A stretch of DNA of 64,000 nucleotides from positions 62,001 to 126,000 of the forward strand of contig JAPDDQ010000014.1 in the NCBI GenBank assembly GCA_027587225.1, read 5' to 3'. The DNA comes from Solirubrobacter taibaiensis. GTDB taxonomy: Bacteria; Actinomycetota; Thermoleophilia; Solirubrobacterales; Solirubrobacteraceae. A program made the translations under genes and the position numbers. Below are positions 43,744-52,333 of the stretch, in pieces. The notes under the pieces are model-generated. The model was given only the letters and a program-made list of their open reading frames with translations. It was not told the DNA's origin and ran no database searches. Each line of letters starts with the position of its first letter. Position 1 is the stretch's first letter.

Positions 43744-44739
43744 CTACCCAGTCCAGGACGCGGAGTGCGCGTTGCGGATGATCGTCCGCCGCTGCATCGT
43801 CGCGAAGTCCGCGAGCACGAGGTTGTGCCGGTCGGTGGGGTCCAGGCTGCCCGTCTGCAGCAGCACGCGCGAGCCGTCCCGGCTCATGCCCAGCGGGACG
43901 ATCTCCGTGGTCCCGAAGTCGCGGATCGACCCGTTCGAGAAGTCGATCAGCATCGCGGCGAACTGGCTCTGCCCGCTCACGGCCGCGACCAGCCGCAGAC
44001 CATCGGCCGAGCGGGCCACGGGCACCGGACCGCTGATGAGGTCGTTCGCGACCACCGGGCGCGTGGTGAGCTCGGAGACGACGCCGGTCTGCGTGTTCTG
44101 CTGGAAGATCTGGTAGAGCGGGGCCTTGCCCTCTTCCTGCACTTCCTGGCGATTGAACACGACGCCCTGTGCCGTCCACAGCGGGTTCAGCGACACGCCG
44201 TCGGTCGTCAGCTGCCGCAGCCCGGTGCGATCGCGCTCCACGATCCACAGGTCCCGCGGGTCGGTGTTGTAGATGTCGTCACCCGGGGTGCGCAGCCGCT
44301 CGAACACGATCGCGTGGCCGTCCGGGGCGAACGAGAACCCGCGGATGGCTCCGGTCGCGAGCACCGCCGCGCGACGCGTGGCCACTTCCATGATCGACAA
44401 CTTGTTGCGGTAGCCCAGGGCCACCAGCTTGGAGTCAGGCGAGAACTCCGCGCCGAGCGGGTCGCGCGCCCGCGAGATGCGCTTCATGCTCTTGCCGTTG
44501 GTGCGGGAGAGCCAAGTCTCCCAGCGGCTGCCCTTGATGATGAAGCGCGAGAACGTCATCCAGCGCCCGTCCGGCGAGATCTCGACGAGCGAGCCCTTCG
44601 TCACCCGCTTGAGGCTCGACCCGTCGTCATCTGCGGTGTAGATCGACTCGCCCCGGACAAAGGCGATCCGGGCCTGGGCGGGGCCGGCGAGCCCGAGCGC
44701 CAGGCCCGCGAAGATGAGGAGAAAGACGGCGCGCTTCAT
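43744..44739 (-). CDS. exported TolB-like beta-propeller protein
   Basis: A 331-residue protein with a signal peptide (MKRAVFLLIFAGLALGLAG, AQA cleavage near 23). The rest is a beta-propeller of TolB/WD40-like PD40 repeats: LVEISPDGRWMTFSR, GAEFSPDSKLVALGYR, GFSFAPDGHAIVFERL, and LGMSRDGSRVLLQT. It acts outside the membrane, probably as a binding or scaffold protein. No TolA or Pal partner is nearby. Confidence 0.87.
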   Translation of the reverse strand: MKRAVFLLIFAGLALGLAGPAQARIAFVRGESIYTADDDGSSLKRVTKGSLVEISPDGRWMTFSRFIIKGSRWETWLSRTNGKSMKRISRARDPLGAEFSPDSKLVALGYRNKLSIMEVATRRAAVLATGAIRGFSFAPDGHAIVFERLRTPGDDIYNTDPRDLWIVERDRTGLRQLTTDGVSLNPLWTAQGVVFNRQEVQEEGKAPLYQIFQQNTQTGVVSELTTRPVVANDLISGPVPVARSADGLRLVAAVSGQSQFAAMLIDFSNGSIRDFGTTEIVPLGMSRDGSRVLLQTGSLDPTDRHNLVLADFATMQRRTIIRNAHSASWTG

Positions 44740-44755
44740 GAAGGCGACACGGTAG

Positions 44756-45169
44756 TCACCCGTCGTCGCTCGGGCGTCGCCGGCCCTTCTTGGTCTCCGA
44801 GCGCTGGCGCTTGGTCTCCAATCGGCGGCGCTTGCTGCCCGCCGTCGGCTTGGTCTTCGTGCGCGAGCGCGGGACGCGCAGGGCCTCCTCGATCCGGCGC
44901 GCCAGCCGCTCGAGCGCGAGCTCGCGGTTGCGGGCCTGCGAGCGCGCGTCCTGGGCGACCGCGGTCACGCGTGGGCCGACCTTTGCACTTATCCGGGCTT
45001 TCTGTACAGGGTCAAGACTCCCGGACGCGAACACGTCGAAGATCGCCTCGATCTTGGATTCGGTGACGTTCGCGTGCTGACCTCCGGGGCCGGACGAGCG
45101 CGAGGCGCGCAGCTCGATTTCGGCCATCGGCAAGGAAAGTCCGTCACGTATGCGAAGCGAATCGGTCAC
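44756..45169 (-). CDS. arfB: ArfB-type peptidyl-tRNA hydrolase (YaeJ/ICT1)
   Basis: A 137-residue ribosome rescue factor. The catalytic GGQ is in SSGPGGQHANVTESKIE, and the basic C-terminal tail (SRTKTKPTAGSKRRR...) fits the mRNA entry channel as in ArfB. It releases stalled peptides from ribosomes lacking a stop codon. The GTG at 45169 gives the usual distance to GGQ; ATG at 45127 would lose the first strand. Divergent from the sigma factor gene. Confidence 0.92.
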   Translation of the reverse strand: MTDSLRIRDGLSLPMAEIELRASRSSGPGGQHANVTESKIEAIFDVFASGSLDPVQKARISAKVGPRVTAVAQDARSQARNRELALERLARRIEEALRVPRSRTKTKPTAGSKRRRLETKRQRSETKKGRRRPSDDG

Positions 45170-45260
45170 AGGGGGGAGGGGAAATCACACCTATAGGGCA
45201 GAACTTCTTCCGACCCGTACAGTTACAGTCGCCAGGACGGCGGTGTCAGGAGCCCAGACC

Positions 45261-46688
45261 ATGGAAGCCTCAGCAGTCCACGCAACAGGCCTAGCGCGAC
45301 TCCCTCTCGGGGGTTCGCTGCTGCGGTTGCGTTCGGACGAGCAGCTCGTGGCCCTGTTCCGCGGCGGTCATGACGAGGCGTTCCGCGTCCTGCATGACCG
45401 GTATCGCCAGCGGCTGTTCGCCTACGTACGACAAATGCTCTCGGCGTCCACCCGCCAGGACGCCGAGGACGTGCTGCAGGACGTGTTCGTGCGCGCGTAC
45501 GGCGCGCTGCGCAACGACAACCGCGAGATGAACGTCCGCGCGTGGCTCTACCGCGTGGCCCACAACCGCTGCATCGATCATCTGCGCCGGCCCGTCCCGC
45601 CGCCCGCGGAGATCTTCGAGGTCTCGCGCAAGCCGCTGCACGACCCGGTCGAAGAGGCCCAGCGCCGCGACGACCTGCGCCAGCTCGTGCACGATGTCGG
45701 CAACCTGCCCGAGCAGCAGCGCTCCGCGCTGCTCATGCGCGAGATCGACGGCATGACGTACGCCGACCTGGCGAACGCGCTGGACGTCACCGTCCCCGCC
45801 GTCAAGTCACTGCTCGTCCGCGCTCGCGTGGGCCTCGTCGAGGCCGCCGAGGCGCGCGACGCCGACTGCACGGAGATCCGCGCCGACCTCATGCGTTCCT
45901 ACGACCGCGGCGTGAAGGCGTCCGGCCGGGCTCGCAAGCACATGAAGACCTGCGACGCCTGCGCCGAGTACCGCGGCGCGCTGCGCGGGATGAAGCGTTC
46001 GTTCGCCGCGCTGACGCCGATCGGCTTCGCGCCGTTCGCGCTCGCGGCGAAGATCATCGGCGTCGGCAGCGGGGCCGGCGGCGCCGCGGCCGGTGGCGCT
46101 GCCGCCGGCGGCGGGGTCGCCGCCTGCAAGGTCGCCGCGGTCGTGTGCACGGCCGCGATCGCCACGGGTGGCGCAGTCGAGGTCCAGCGCGCGGTCGTCC
46201 ATCACGCACCCTCCGCGCCCGCCAAGGCCGAGAAGGAGACGACGAAGGCCAAGGCCGCGGCCAAGCCCGAGGTCGCCCCGCCGGTGGTCGTCAAGTCGGC
46301 GAGTGGCCCGCAGCTCAGGACCGTCAGCACCGCTCCGGTCGCGGCCGCCGCGGCCGCCAGCGACCACAAGCGGGAGAAGACCGCTTCGCTCAAGAAGGGC
46401 GTGCTCGCTCCGCCCGCCGAGACCAAGGCGCCGGCCGTCGAGGACGACATCACGCCGGCGGCCGCGGTGGACCCGCAGGTCGAGACCGGCGGCACCCGCG
46501 CGCCGGACGCGGCCCCGGTCGCCACGCCCGCCCCGGTGGCGACGCCCGCGGCCACGCCGGCCGCCGCCACGCCCACGGCCGTCCCGGCCACGCCTTCCAC
46601 GCAGGAGCCCGTCACGCCGCCCACCGCGGATGGCGGCACCGTCGCCCCGCCGGCCACCGGCGGCACAACGGCGCCACCGGCAGGCTAG
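45261..46688 (+). CDS. ECF sigma factor fused to zinc-finger, membrane segment and Pro/Ala tail
   Basis: A 475-residue protein. Residues about 20-100 are sigma region 2 (AEDVLQDVFVRAYGAL, WLYRVAHNRCIDHLRR) and about 135-195 region 4 (LPEQQRSALLMREIDGMTYADLANAL). Then a zinc-finger-like anti-sigma motif HMKTCDACAEY (HxxxCxxC) near 235, a Gly/Ala-rich hydrophobic stretch (about 262-310), and a long Lys/Ala/Pro/Thr tail that would lie outside. The sigma factor and its inhibitor-like domain are in one chain. ATG at 45261 follows AGGAG. The same architecture recurs at 60649-62358. Confidence 0.88.
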   Translation: MEASAVHATGLARLPLGGSLLRLRSDEQLVALFRGGHDEAFRVLHDRYRQRLFAYVRQMLSASTRQDAEDVLQDVFVRAYGALRNDNREMNVRAWLYRVAHNRCIDHLRRPVPPPAEIFEVSRKPLHDPVEEAQRRDDLRQLVHDVGNLPEQQRSALLMREIDGMTYADLANALDVTVPAVKSLLVRARVGLVEAAEARDADCTEIRADLMRSYDRGVKASGRARKHMKTCDACAEYRGALRGMKRSFAALTPIGFAPFALAAKIIGVGSGAGGAAAGGAAAGGGVAACKVAAVVCTAAIATGGAVEVQRAVVHHAPSAPAKAEKETTKAKAAAKPEVAPPVVVKSASGPQLRTVSTAPVAAAAAASDHKREKTASLKKGVLAPPAETKAPAVEDDITPAAAVDPQVETGGTRAPDAAPVATPAPVATPAATPAAATPTAVPATPSTQEPVTPPTADGGTVAPPATGGTTAPPAG

Positions 46689-46746
46689 GCGTCTCCGCGC
46701 TAGGGTCCGGGCCATCGACTATCCCGAGCCCCTCGCACACGAGACG

Positions 46747-47754
46747 TTGCTGGTCCGCCGGGGACGGCGGTCCGGGTTGTTCACGATGGTCGCCGTGCAC
46801 AGCACGGCGCGCGGGCCTGCCCTGGGCGGGTGCCGGATGTGGACGTACGACGATGCGCGCGCCGCGGTGCGCGACGTCCTGCGTCTGAGCCGCGCGATGA
46901 CGTTCAAGAACGCGGTCGCCGGGCTCCCGCTCGGTGGTGGCAAGGGCGTGATCATGCTGCGGCCCGACGAGGCGGTGCTCACGCCCGAGCGCCGCGAGGC
47001 CGCGCTGCAGGACTTCGGGGACACGGTGGAGTCGCTCGGCGGCGACTACCTGACCGCCGAGGACGTCGGCACGTCCGAAGAGGCGATGGACGTCATCGCC
47101 ACGCGCACCCAGTACGTGACCGGGCTGGCGTCCGGCTCCGGCGACCCGAGCCCGTGGACGGCGCTGGGCTGTGAGGTGGCGCTGCGGACGACGTGCGAGT
47201 ACGCGTTCGGCACGAGCGACCTGAGCGGCCGGACCGTCGCGGTGATCGGCCTCGGCAGCGTCGGTGGCCGCCTCGCCGAGCTGCTGCACGCGGGTGGAGC
47301 GGAGCTCGTCGTCGCCGACGTCGACCAGAGCAAGCGCGAGCTCGCCGAGCGCCTGGGCGCGACGTGGACCGACCCGCACAGCGCGATGACGGCCGAGGTG
47401 GACGTGCTCGCCCCGTGCGCGCTCGGCGGCGTGCTCAACGACGACACGGTGCCCGCGCTGCGCTGCAAGGCGATCGCCGGCGCGGCCAACAACCAGCTCG
47501 CCTCCGACGCCCTGGACGCCGCCCTGGCCGAGCGCGGCATCCTGTGGGCGCCGGACTTCGTCTGCAACGCCGGCGGCATCATCAACATCGCCGTCGAGCT
47601 CGAGCCCGACGGCTACTCGACCGACCGCGCCGACACGAACGTCAGGGCCGTCGGCGACACGCTGCGGCAGATCTTCGACAGCGCCGCGGCGAGCGGCTCC
47701 ACGCCGCTGCGCGCCGCGCTCGAACTCGGTCGCGAGCGGCTCAGCCCTCGCTGA
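46747..47754 (+). CDS. leucine/valine dehydrogenase-like amino acid dehydrogenase
   Basis: At least 335 residues of the Glu/Leu/Phe/Val dehydrogenase family: GPALGGCRMW, the catalytic Lys in MTFKNAVAGLPLGGGKGV, the NAD fold GRTVAVIGLGSVGGRLAE, and AGAANNQLA. It deaminates branched-chain or related amino acids. The usual N-terminus would begin about 11 residues earlier, near ATC at 46714, but no ATG, GTG or TTG lies there; TTG at 46747 is the first standard start after the sigma gene stop. The 3' end overlaps the convergent lipoprotein gene. Confidence 0.87.
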   Translation: MLVRRGRRSGLFTMVAVHSTARGPALGGCRMWTYDDARAAVRDVLRLSRAMTFKNAVAGLPLGGGKGVIMLRPDEAVLTPERREAALQDFGDTVESLGGDYLTAEDVGTSEEAMDVIATRTQYVTGLASGSGDPSPWTALGCEVALRTTCEYAFGTSDLSGRTVAVIGLGSVGGRLAELLHAGGAELVVADVDQSKRELAERLGATWTDPHSAMTAEVDVLAPCALGGVLNDDTVPALRCKAIAGAANNQLASDALDAALAERGILWAPDFVCNAGGIINIAVELEPDGYSTDRADTNVRAVGDTLRQIFDSAAASGSTPLRAALELGRERLSPR

Positions 47755-48511
47755 CCTGCAGCTGCTTCTGCAGCTCCTCCTCCGTGATCCACTCCGCCTT
47801 CGGCGGCGCCTGCACGGAGTCCAGTGACACGCCGTACTCGAGGATGTCCATGGTCATCTTCATCTTCTCGCCGGCGGCCGCGACGTCCAGAGCGATGCGC
47901 GCGGGGCGGCCGTCCTCGGCGACCCAGATCTCGATCGGGAACGACTTGACCTGGCCGTCGAGCATCTTCATCCAGCGGTCCATGTCCTCGCTCTTGGCGG
48001 CGTCGGCCATCTCCTTCACGTTCAGCTCGCCCCCGTAGTGCGTGACGCGCTGCCCGCGGATCTGCTCGGTGCCCTTCTCGGAGATGTTCTCCGCCTTGCT
48101 GATGAACGCGGCGTATTCGGAGAAGTTCATCGCGGCCGGACCGGTCATCAGGTTCTGCTCGGCGTGCAGCCACTTCTTGCCGTCCGGCAGGACCGCCTCG
48201 AGATCGGAGCCACCCACGAACACGTCCTTGCCGAGGACCATGATCGTCTGCTTCTGCGTCTGCCCGGCGACGGTCGTGTCCGTCTCCATGCGCACGCGGG
48301 TCGAGTCGGCGCTCTGGATGGCGGTTCCGGTCATCTTCGTCTCGGCGCCGGCCATCGTCGCCTCCATGGCGATCTGCATCCGGACGTTCTGGCCCTTGAG
48401 CTTCTCACCCGCGCTCGCGAGCGACGTGTCGCCGGAGCCCAACAGCAGCACACCGGTGAGCACGGCCACCGCGATTGCGGCGAGAGCGCCGCCTCCAATC
48501 AACAACTTCAT
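47741..48511 (-). CDS. LppX/LprAFG-like exported lipid-binding protein
   Basis: A 256-residue protein. An N-terminal hydrophobic helix (LLIGGGALAAIAVAVLTGVLLL) anchors or exports it, with no lipobox Cys, unlike true LppX. The body resembles the LppX/LolA-like half-barrel: SAGEKLKGQNVRMQIAMEAT, TVAGQTQKQTIMVLGKDVFV, FPIEIWVAEDGRPARIALDV. It may carry lipids or act as an anti-sigma-like outer domain. It converges on the leucine dehydrogenase-like gene. Confidence 0.75.
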   Translation of the reverse strand: MKLLIGGGALAAIAVAVLTGVLLLGSGDTSLASAGEKLKGQNVRMQIAMEATMAGAETKMTGTAIQSADSTRVRMETDTTVAGQTQKQTIMVLGKDVFVGGSDLEAVLPDGKKWLHAEQNLMTGPAAMNFSEYAAFISKAENISEKGTEQIRGQRVTHYGGELNVKEMADAAKSEDMDRWMKMLDGQVKSFPIEIWVAEDGRPARIALDVAAAGEKMKMTMDILEYGVSLDSVQAPPKAEWITEEELQKQLQVSEG

Positions 48512-48518
48512 AGGTGCA

Positions 48519-49205
48519 TTATCGCGAAGGGATTCGATCTTCCCCGCGCAATTTGTCCAGGTGCGCGTTCAGCGTGATCGCCGCGAACGGGCGCACCGCG
48601 GCCGGCGCGTCGGCCCAGGCCGCGTCGAGCAGCGCGTCCTCGTCGTCGGGCGCGATCCCCGACTCCAGTGCGGCCAGCAGCTTGCGCTCGCGCTCCGCGC
48701 GGTGGGCGAGGTACTCGTCGAGCTTCGCGTCGGGGTCGCCGATCCCGTCCCCGTGCCCGGGATGGATCCGCTCCAGCCCCAGCGCGCGGAGCCGCTTCAG
48801 CCCGTCCAGGTACTCGCTCAGGCGGCTGCTGACGAACACGCTGCCCTCACCCAGCACGGTGTCACCGGTGAACGCGTGCCCCTCCGTGACGAACACGAGG
48901 TGGTCGTCGGCGTGGCCGGGAACGTGCAGCACGTCGAACGGGCCGATCGTGTCGCCGTCGGACAACCCCTCCACGACCGGCACGCCGAGCCGTGCGGACA
49001 GCTCCGGCGCCGCTTCGGAGTGGTCCGCGTGCGAATGGGTGAGCAGGATCCCCGCCGGAGCCTCAACCGCGCTCACGATCGCGTCCAGGTGCGAGTCGAT
49101 CAGCGGGCCGGGATCCACCACCCAGGCACTCCCGACGACGTAGGTGTTGGTGCCCGAGAGCGTGAGCGGGCTCGGGTTGGGCGCGCGTAGGTGGGTGATC
49201 TTCAT
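48519..49205 (-). CDS. MBL-fold metallohydrolase
   Basis: A 228-residue metallo-beta-lactamase-fold enzyme with HSHADHSE as the HxHxDH motif, VPGHADDHLVFV as the next His ligand, FTGDTVL for the bridging Asp, and HPGHGD at the end. The compact LACTB2-like form with a C-terminal winged-helix-like part suggests a thioester or phosphodiester hydrolase. ATG at 49205 overlaps the stop of the upstream sugar dehydrogenase by 4 bases. Confidence 0.9.
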   Translation of the reverse strand: MKITHLRAPNPSPLTLSGTNTYVVGSAWVVDPGPLIDSHLDAIVSAVEAPAGILLTHSHADHSEAAPELSARLGVPVVEGLSDGDTIGPFDVLHVPGHADDHLVFVTEGHAFTGDTVLGEGSVFVSSRLSEYLDGLKRLRALGLERIHPGHGDGIGDPDAKLDEYLAHRAERERKLLAALESGIAPDDEDALLDAAWADAPAAVRPFAAITLNAHLDKLRGEDRIPSR

Positions 49206-50347
49206 CGCTCGACGAGACGGTAGACCGGACCGTCGAGCGACAGCGCGTAGATGCGGCCCTGGGCGTCCTCGCCGAAGGAGGACAGCGACTGCACCTCGAG
49301 CCCGCTGTCGCGCGGCTCGCCTTCCGGCAGCTCCGCGAGCCGCAACGGGGCGCGGCACAGGTCGCCGTAGAGGTAGCGCCCGCTGTAGCTGGCCAGTTTC
49401 GGGTCACGCACGACGTACCCGCCGGTGATCGAGCAGTTCCCGTCGTCGTGGGACTCGTCGATCGCGGGCTCGATCGCGCCCTCGGCCTCTTCGCCCTCGG
49501 TGTAGCGCGAGGAGCCTTCGAAGACGCGCCAGCCGAAGTTCGCGCCCGCGGCCTCGTCGGAGCGCACGAACGAGATCTCCTCGACCGCGTTCTGGCCGAC
49601 GTCGCCGATCGTCAGGTCGCCGGTCGAGCGGTCGAACGAGAAGCGCCACGGGTTCCGCAGCCCGTACGCGTAGATCTCGCCGCGGACGCCCTCGCGGCCG
49701 ACGAACGGGTTGTCATCCGGGATCGTGTACGGCCTGCCGCGGTCGGCGGCGGGATCGATGCGCAGGATCTTGCCGAGGATGGTGTCCAGCGCCTGGGCGT
49801 TGCCGATCTCGCCGTGCTGGTCGCCGCCGCCTCCCCCGTCACCCATGCCGATGTAGAGCTTCCCGTCGGGCCCGAACGTGATCATGCCGCCGTTGTGGTT
49901 GGGCTCGGAGTCCTCCTGGGCGATCAGAATCCGCTCGGAGTCCGGGTCGGCGCGGTTGTCTTCCGCGCGCCGGTACTCCGCCACCGTGTTCGCCCCGTCC
50001 TCGGCCGTGTAGTAGACGTAGAACCGCCCGCTGTCGGCGTAGTCGGGCGGGAACGCGAGGCCGAGCAGCCCCTGCTCGCCGCCCGCCTCGATCCGGTCCG
50101 AGATGTCCAGGAACGGCTGCTCGATCGTCTGCTCGCCGTCGAGGATCCGGATCGTCCCGTTCTGCTCGACGATGAACAGCCGCTCATCGTCCGGCGGGGA
50201 CGTCAGGAAGACGGGCGAGTCGAAGGACCCGACCTCTTGCAGCGACACGCCCGACACCGTCGTGCCGGGGGCCTCGGTCGGCTCGGGGTCGTCACTTCCC
50301 CCGCAGGCGGCGAACGCCAGCAGGGCGAGCAGCACGAGCCGCTTCAT
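49202..50347 (-). CDS. PQQ-dependent sugar dehydrogenase, lipoprotein form
   Basis: A 381-residue six-bladed beta-propeller of the soluble glucose/sorbosone dehydrogenase (GSDH/Hhip) family. A lipobox LLAFAAC with Cys near 15 makes it a likely lipoprotein. Active-site and calcium motifs: VEQNGTIRIL, NHNGGMITFGPDGKLY, GDGGGGGDQHGEIGNAQ, YGLRNPWRFSFDR. It oxidises sugars or similar alcohols outside the cell. It is fused by a 4-base overlap to the paralogue upstream and overlaps the MBL gene. Confidence 0.9.
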   Translation of the reverse strand: MKRLVLLALLAFAACGGSDDPEPTEAPGTTVSGVSLQEVGSFDSPVFLTSPPDDERLFIVEQNGTIRILDGEQTIEQPFLDISDRIEAGGEQGLLGLAFPPDYADSGRFYVYYTAEDGANTVAEYRRAEDNRADPDSERILIAQEDSEPNHNGGMITFGPDGKLYIGMGDGGGGGDQHGEIGNAQALDTILGKILRIDPAADRGRPYTIPDDNPFVGREGVRGEIYAYGLRNPWRFSFDRSTGDLTIGDVGQNAVEEISFVRSDEAAGANFGWRVFEGSSRYTEGEEAEGAIEPAIDESHDDGNCSITGGYVVRDPKLASYSGRYLYGDLCRAPLRLAELPEGEPRDSGLEVQSLSSFGEDAQGRIYALSLDGPVYRLVER

Positions 50348-51381
50348 CGATTGACGAGGCGATAGACCGGCCCGTTCAGGGAGGCGGCGTAGACGCGGCC
50401 GCGCCCGTCCTCGCCGAACGTGGACAGCGACTCGACCTTCAGCTTGCGGTCGGTCACCTTGCCCTTGGGCGTGGCGGTCTGGATCACGCCGCGGCAGAAG
50501 TCGCCGAACACGTAGCGCCCGCGCCACGGCAGCGCGGCGTCGCGGATCATGTAGCCGCCCGTAATCGAGCAGTTGCCCTTCCCGTGGGACTGCGTGATCA
50601 GCGGTTTGACGTGCCCCTTGGCGGACTCACCGGGCGCGAAGCGGGCGTTGCCCTCGAACGGGCGCCAGCCGAAGTTCGCGCCCTTCCCCTTGCCCTTGCG
50701 GACGAAGTTGATCTCTTCCCACTCGCCCTGGCCGACGTCGCCGATCCAGAGGTCGCCGGTCTCGCGGTCGAAGGAGAAGCGCCACGGGTTGCGCAGGCCG
50801 TACGAGTAGATCTCGGGCAGGCCTCCGGCCTTCGGGTCGATGCGCAGGATCTTGCCCAGCAGCGACTTGCGGTCCTGGGCGTTGCCACGCGAGCCGTGCT
50901 GATCGCCACCACCGCCGCCGTCGCCCGTGCCGATGTAGAGCCGGCCGTCCGGCCCGAACTGGAGCTGGCCGCCGTTGTGATTGCCCTCGTCGTCCTCCAT
51001 CAGCAGCACCTGACGCGCGGAGGCCGGGTCGGCGACGTCGCCGGAGGCCTTGAACTCCACCACCTGCTGGTCGGCGCTGGAGTCGGTGAAGTAGACGTAG
51101 AACAGCCCGCTCGTCGCGTAGTCGGGCGCGAAGGCCATCGACAGCAGGCCCTGCTCGCCGCCCGAGGTGACGTTGGCCGTGATGTCCAGGAACGGCGCGT
51201 CGCGGCCGATGATGCGGATCGTCCCGGCCTGCTCGACGACGAACACGCGCGAGCGGTCCTCCGGCGGCGCCGTGACGTACACCGGCGCCGCGAAGGTGCC
51301 GACCTTCTTGAGCCCCACCGCGGCCTGCGCAGGCGCCGCGATGGCGCCGAACGCCATCAGCGTGAGCAGCAGGCGCTTCAC
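50344..51381 (-). CDS. PQQ-dependent sugar dehydrogenase, secreted form
   Basis: A 345-residue paralogue of the neighbouring gene, with a cleavable signal peptide (MAFGAIAAPAQA) instead of a lipobox. The same propeller motifs are present: VEQAGTIRIIG, NHNGGQLQFGPDGRLY, GDGGGGGDQHGSRGNAQ, YGLRNPWRFSFDR. GTG at 51381 overlaps the GAF gene stop (GTGA). The two copies keep different surface loops, so one chain may be anchored and one free. Confidence 0.9.
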   Translation of the reverse strand: MKRLLLTLMAFGAIAAPAQAAVGLKKVGTFAAPVYVTAPPEDRSRVFVVEQAGTIRIIGRDAPFLDITANVTSGGEQGLLSMAFAPDYATSGLFYVYFTDSSADQQVVEFKASGDVADPASARQVLLMEDDEGNHNGGQLQFGPDGRLYIGTGDGGGGGDQHGSRGNAQDRKSLLGKILRIDPKAGGLPEIYSYGLRNPWRFSFDRETGDLWIGDVGQGEWEEINFVRKGKGKGANFGWRPFEGNARFAPGESAKGHVKPLITQSHGKGNCSITGGYMIRDAALPWRGRYVFGDFCRGVIQTATPKGKVTDRKLKVESLSTFGEDGRGRVYAASLNGPVYRLVNR

Positions 51382-51896
51382 TTCAGCGCCTGCCGCAAGC
51401 TCTCGACGATGCCTTCCAGGAAGCGCACGTCCGCCGTGCCGAGGTCCGGCCGGACCTCGTGCGCGAGGCAGCACAGCACGTAGGCCCGCGCGTCGGCGGT
51501 GGTGAACGGCACGCCGATGTAGGCGCGCACGTCGCCGGCCTGCACGCCGTGCAGCGCGGGCTCGTTGCGGACGTCGCTGACGACGGAATCGATCCGGCCG
51601 CTGAGCAGCCGCTCGCAGATCGTCTGCGCGAGCGGGACGGAATGGCCGACGTAGGGCCCCGAACCGGCCTGCCAGCGGATGTGCTCGTGCCCGTCGCGGA
51701 CCTCGGTGAGCAGCGCGGTGTCGGCACGCAGCTCACGCATCGCCACTCCCAGCTTCGTGCGGATCTGCTCGTCCGCGACGCTCCGGGGACCGGCGGGTGG
51801 CGACGTCCTCCGCAGTGCGGTACCGCAGGAGGGGCACGTGCCTTCGCTGACGATGTACGTCCGCGAGCCACAACTCGAACACTTCAGGTAGGGCAT
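51378..51896 (-). CDS. zinc-ribbon plus GAF-domain protein
   Basis: A 172-residue protein. Residues 1-30 hold a zinc ribbon (CSSC...CPSC). Residues about 45-170 form a GAF-like domain with LRADTALLTEVRDGHEHI, VPLAQTICERLLSGRIDSVVS and AYIGVPFTTADARAYVLCCL. It probably senses a small ligand or redox state in the cytoplasm. It is the first gene of an operon with the two sugar dehydrogenases and the MBL hydrolase. Confidence 0.82.
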   Translation of the reverse strand: MPYLKCSSCGSRTYIVSEGTCPSCGTALRRTSPPAGPRSVADEQIRTKLGVAMRELRADTALLTEVRDGHEHIRWQAGSGPYVGHSVPLAQTICERLLSGRIDSVVSDVRNEPALHGVQAGDVRAYIGVPFTTADARAYVLCCLAHEVRPDLGTADVRFLEGIVESLRQALK

Positions 51897-51946
51897 CCGG
51901 CTCCGCCGAGTCTACGGGTCACACCGGCTATACGGACGCGGTTCGC

Positions 51947-52333
51947 CTAACGTTCCACGAGGCGCACGAAAACTCTCGCGAGTTCCGCGCTCGGATCGCT
52001 CGTGAGGCCGGTGTGGACCGGCCCGGCCTGCACGATCGTGCTCGCGGGCGCGACCAGCCAGTGGAAGCGTTCGGACTGCGGGAGCTGCGCGATCGGCCCG
52101 CCATTCGGCTCTCCCGCCGCGATCCGCTCCATCGTCTGCAGGAGCCCGGCGACCGCAACCGGGTCGCAGTCGGGCGCGAGCGCCTTGAGCAACCCCTCGT
52201 CGAGCTGCGTCTTGGCGCCGAGGAACCGCAGCGGGCGGCAGAACAGCACGACGCCCGCATTGACCGCCTCGCCACGCTCGACGCGCGGCACGACCCGGAG
52301 GGCCGCGTACTGGAACGGCTTGCGGTCAGCCAT
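51947..52333 (-). CDS. DUF3037 protein
   Basis: A 128-residue protein of the DUF3037 family: FQYAALRVVPRVERGEAVNAGVVLFC at the start and RFHWLVAPASTIVQAGPVHTG later. The function is unknown. It overlaps the HipA-like gene by 8 bases; the DUF3037/HipA-like pair is a recurring arrangement. Confidence 0.85.
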   Translation of the reverse strand: MADRKPFQYAALRVVPRVERGEAVNAGVVLFCRPLRFLGAKTQLDEGLLKALAPDCDPVAVAGLLQTMERIAAGEPNGGPIAQLPQSERFHWLVAPASTIVQAGPVHTGLTSDPSAELARVFVRLVER

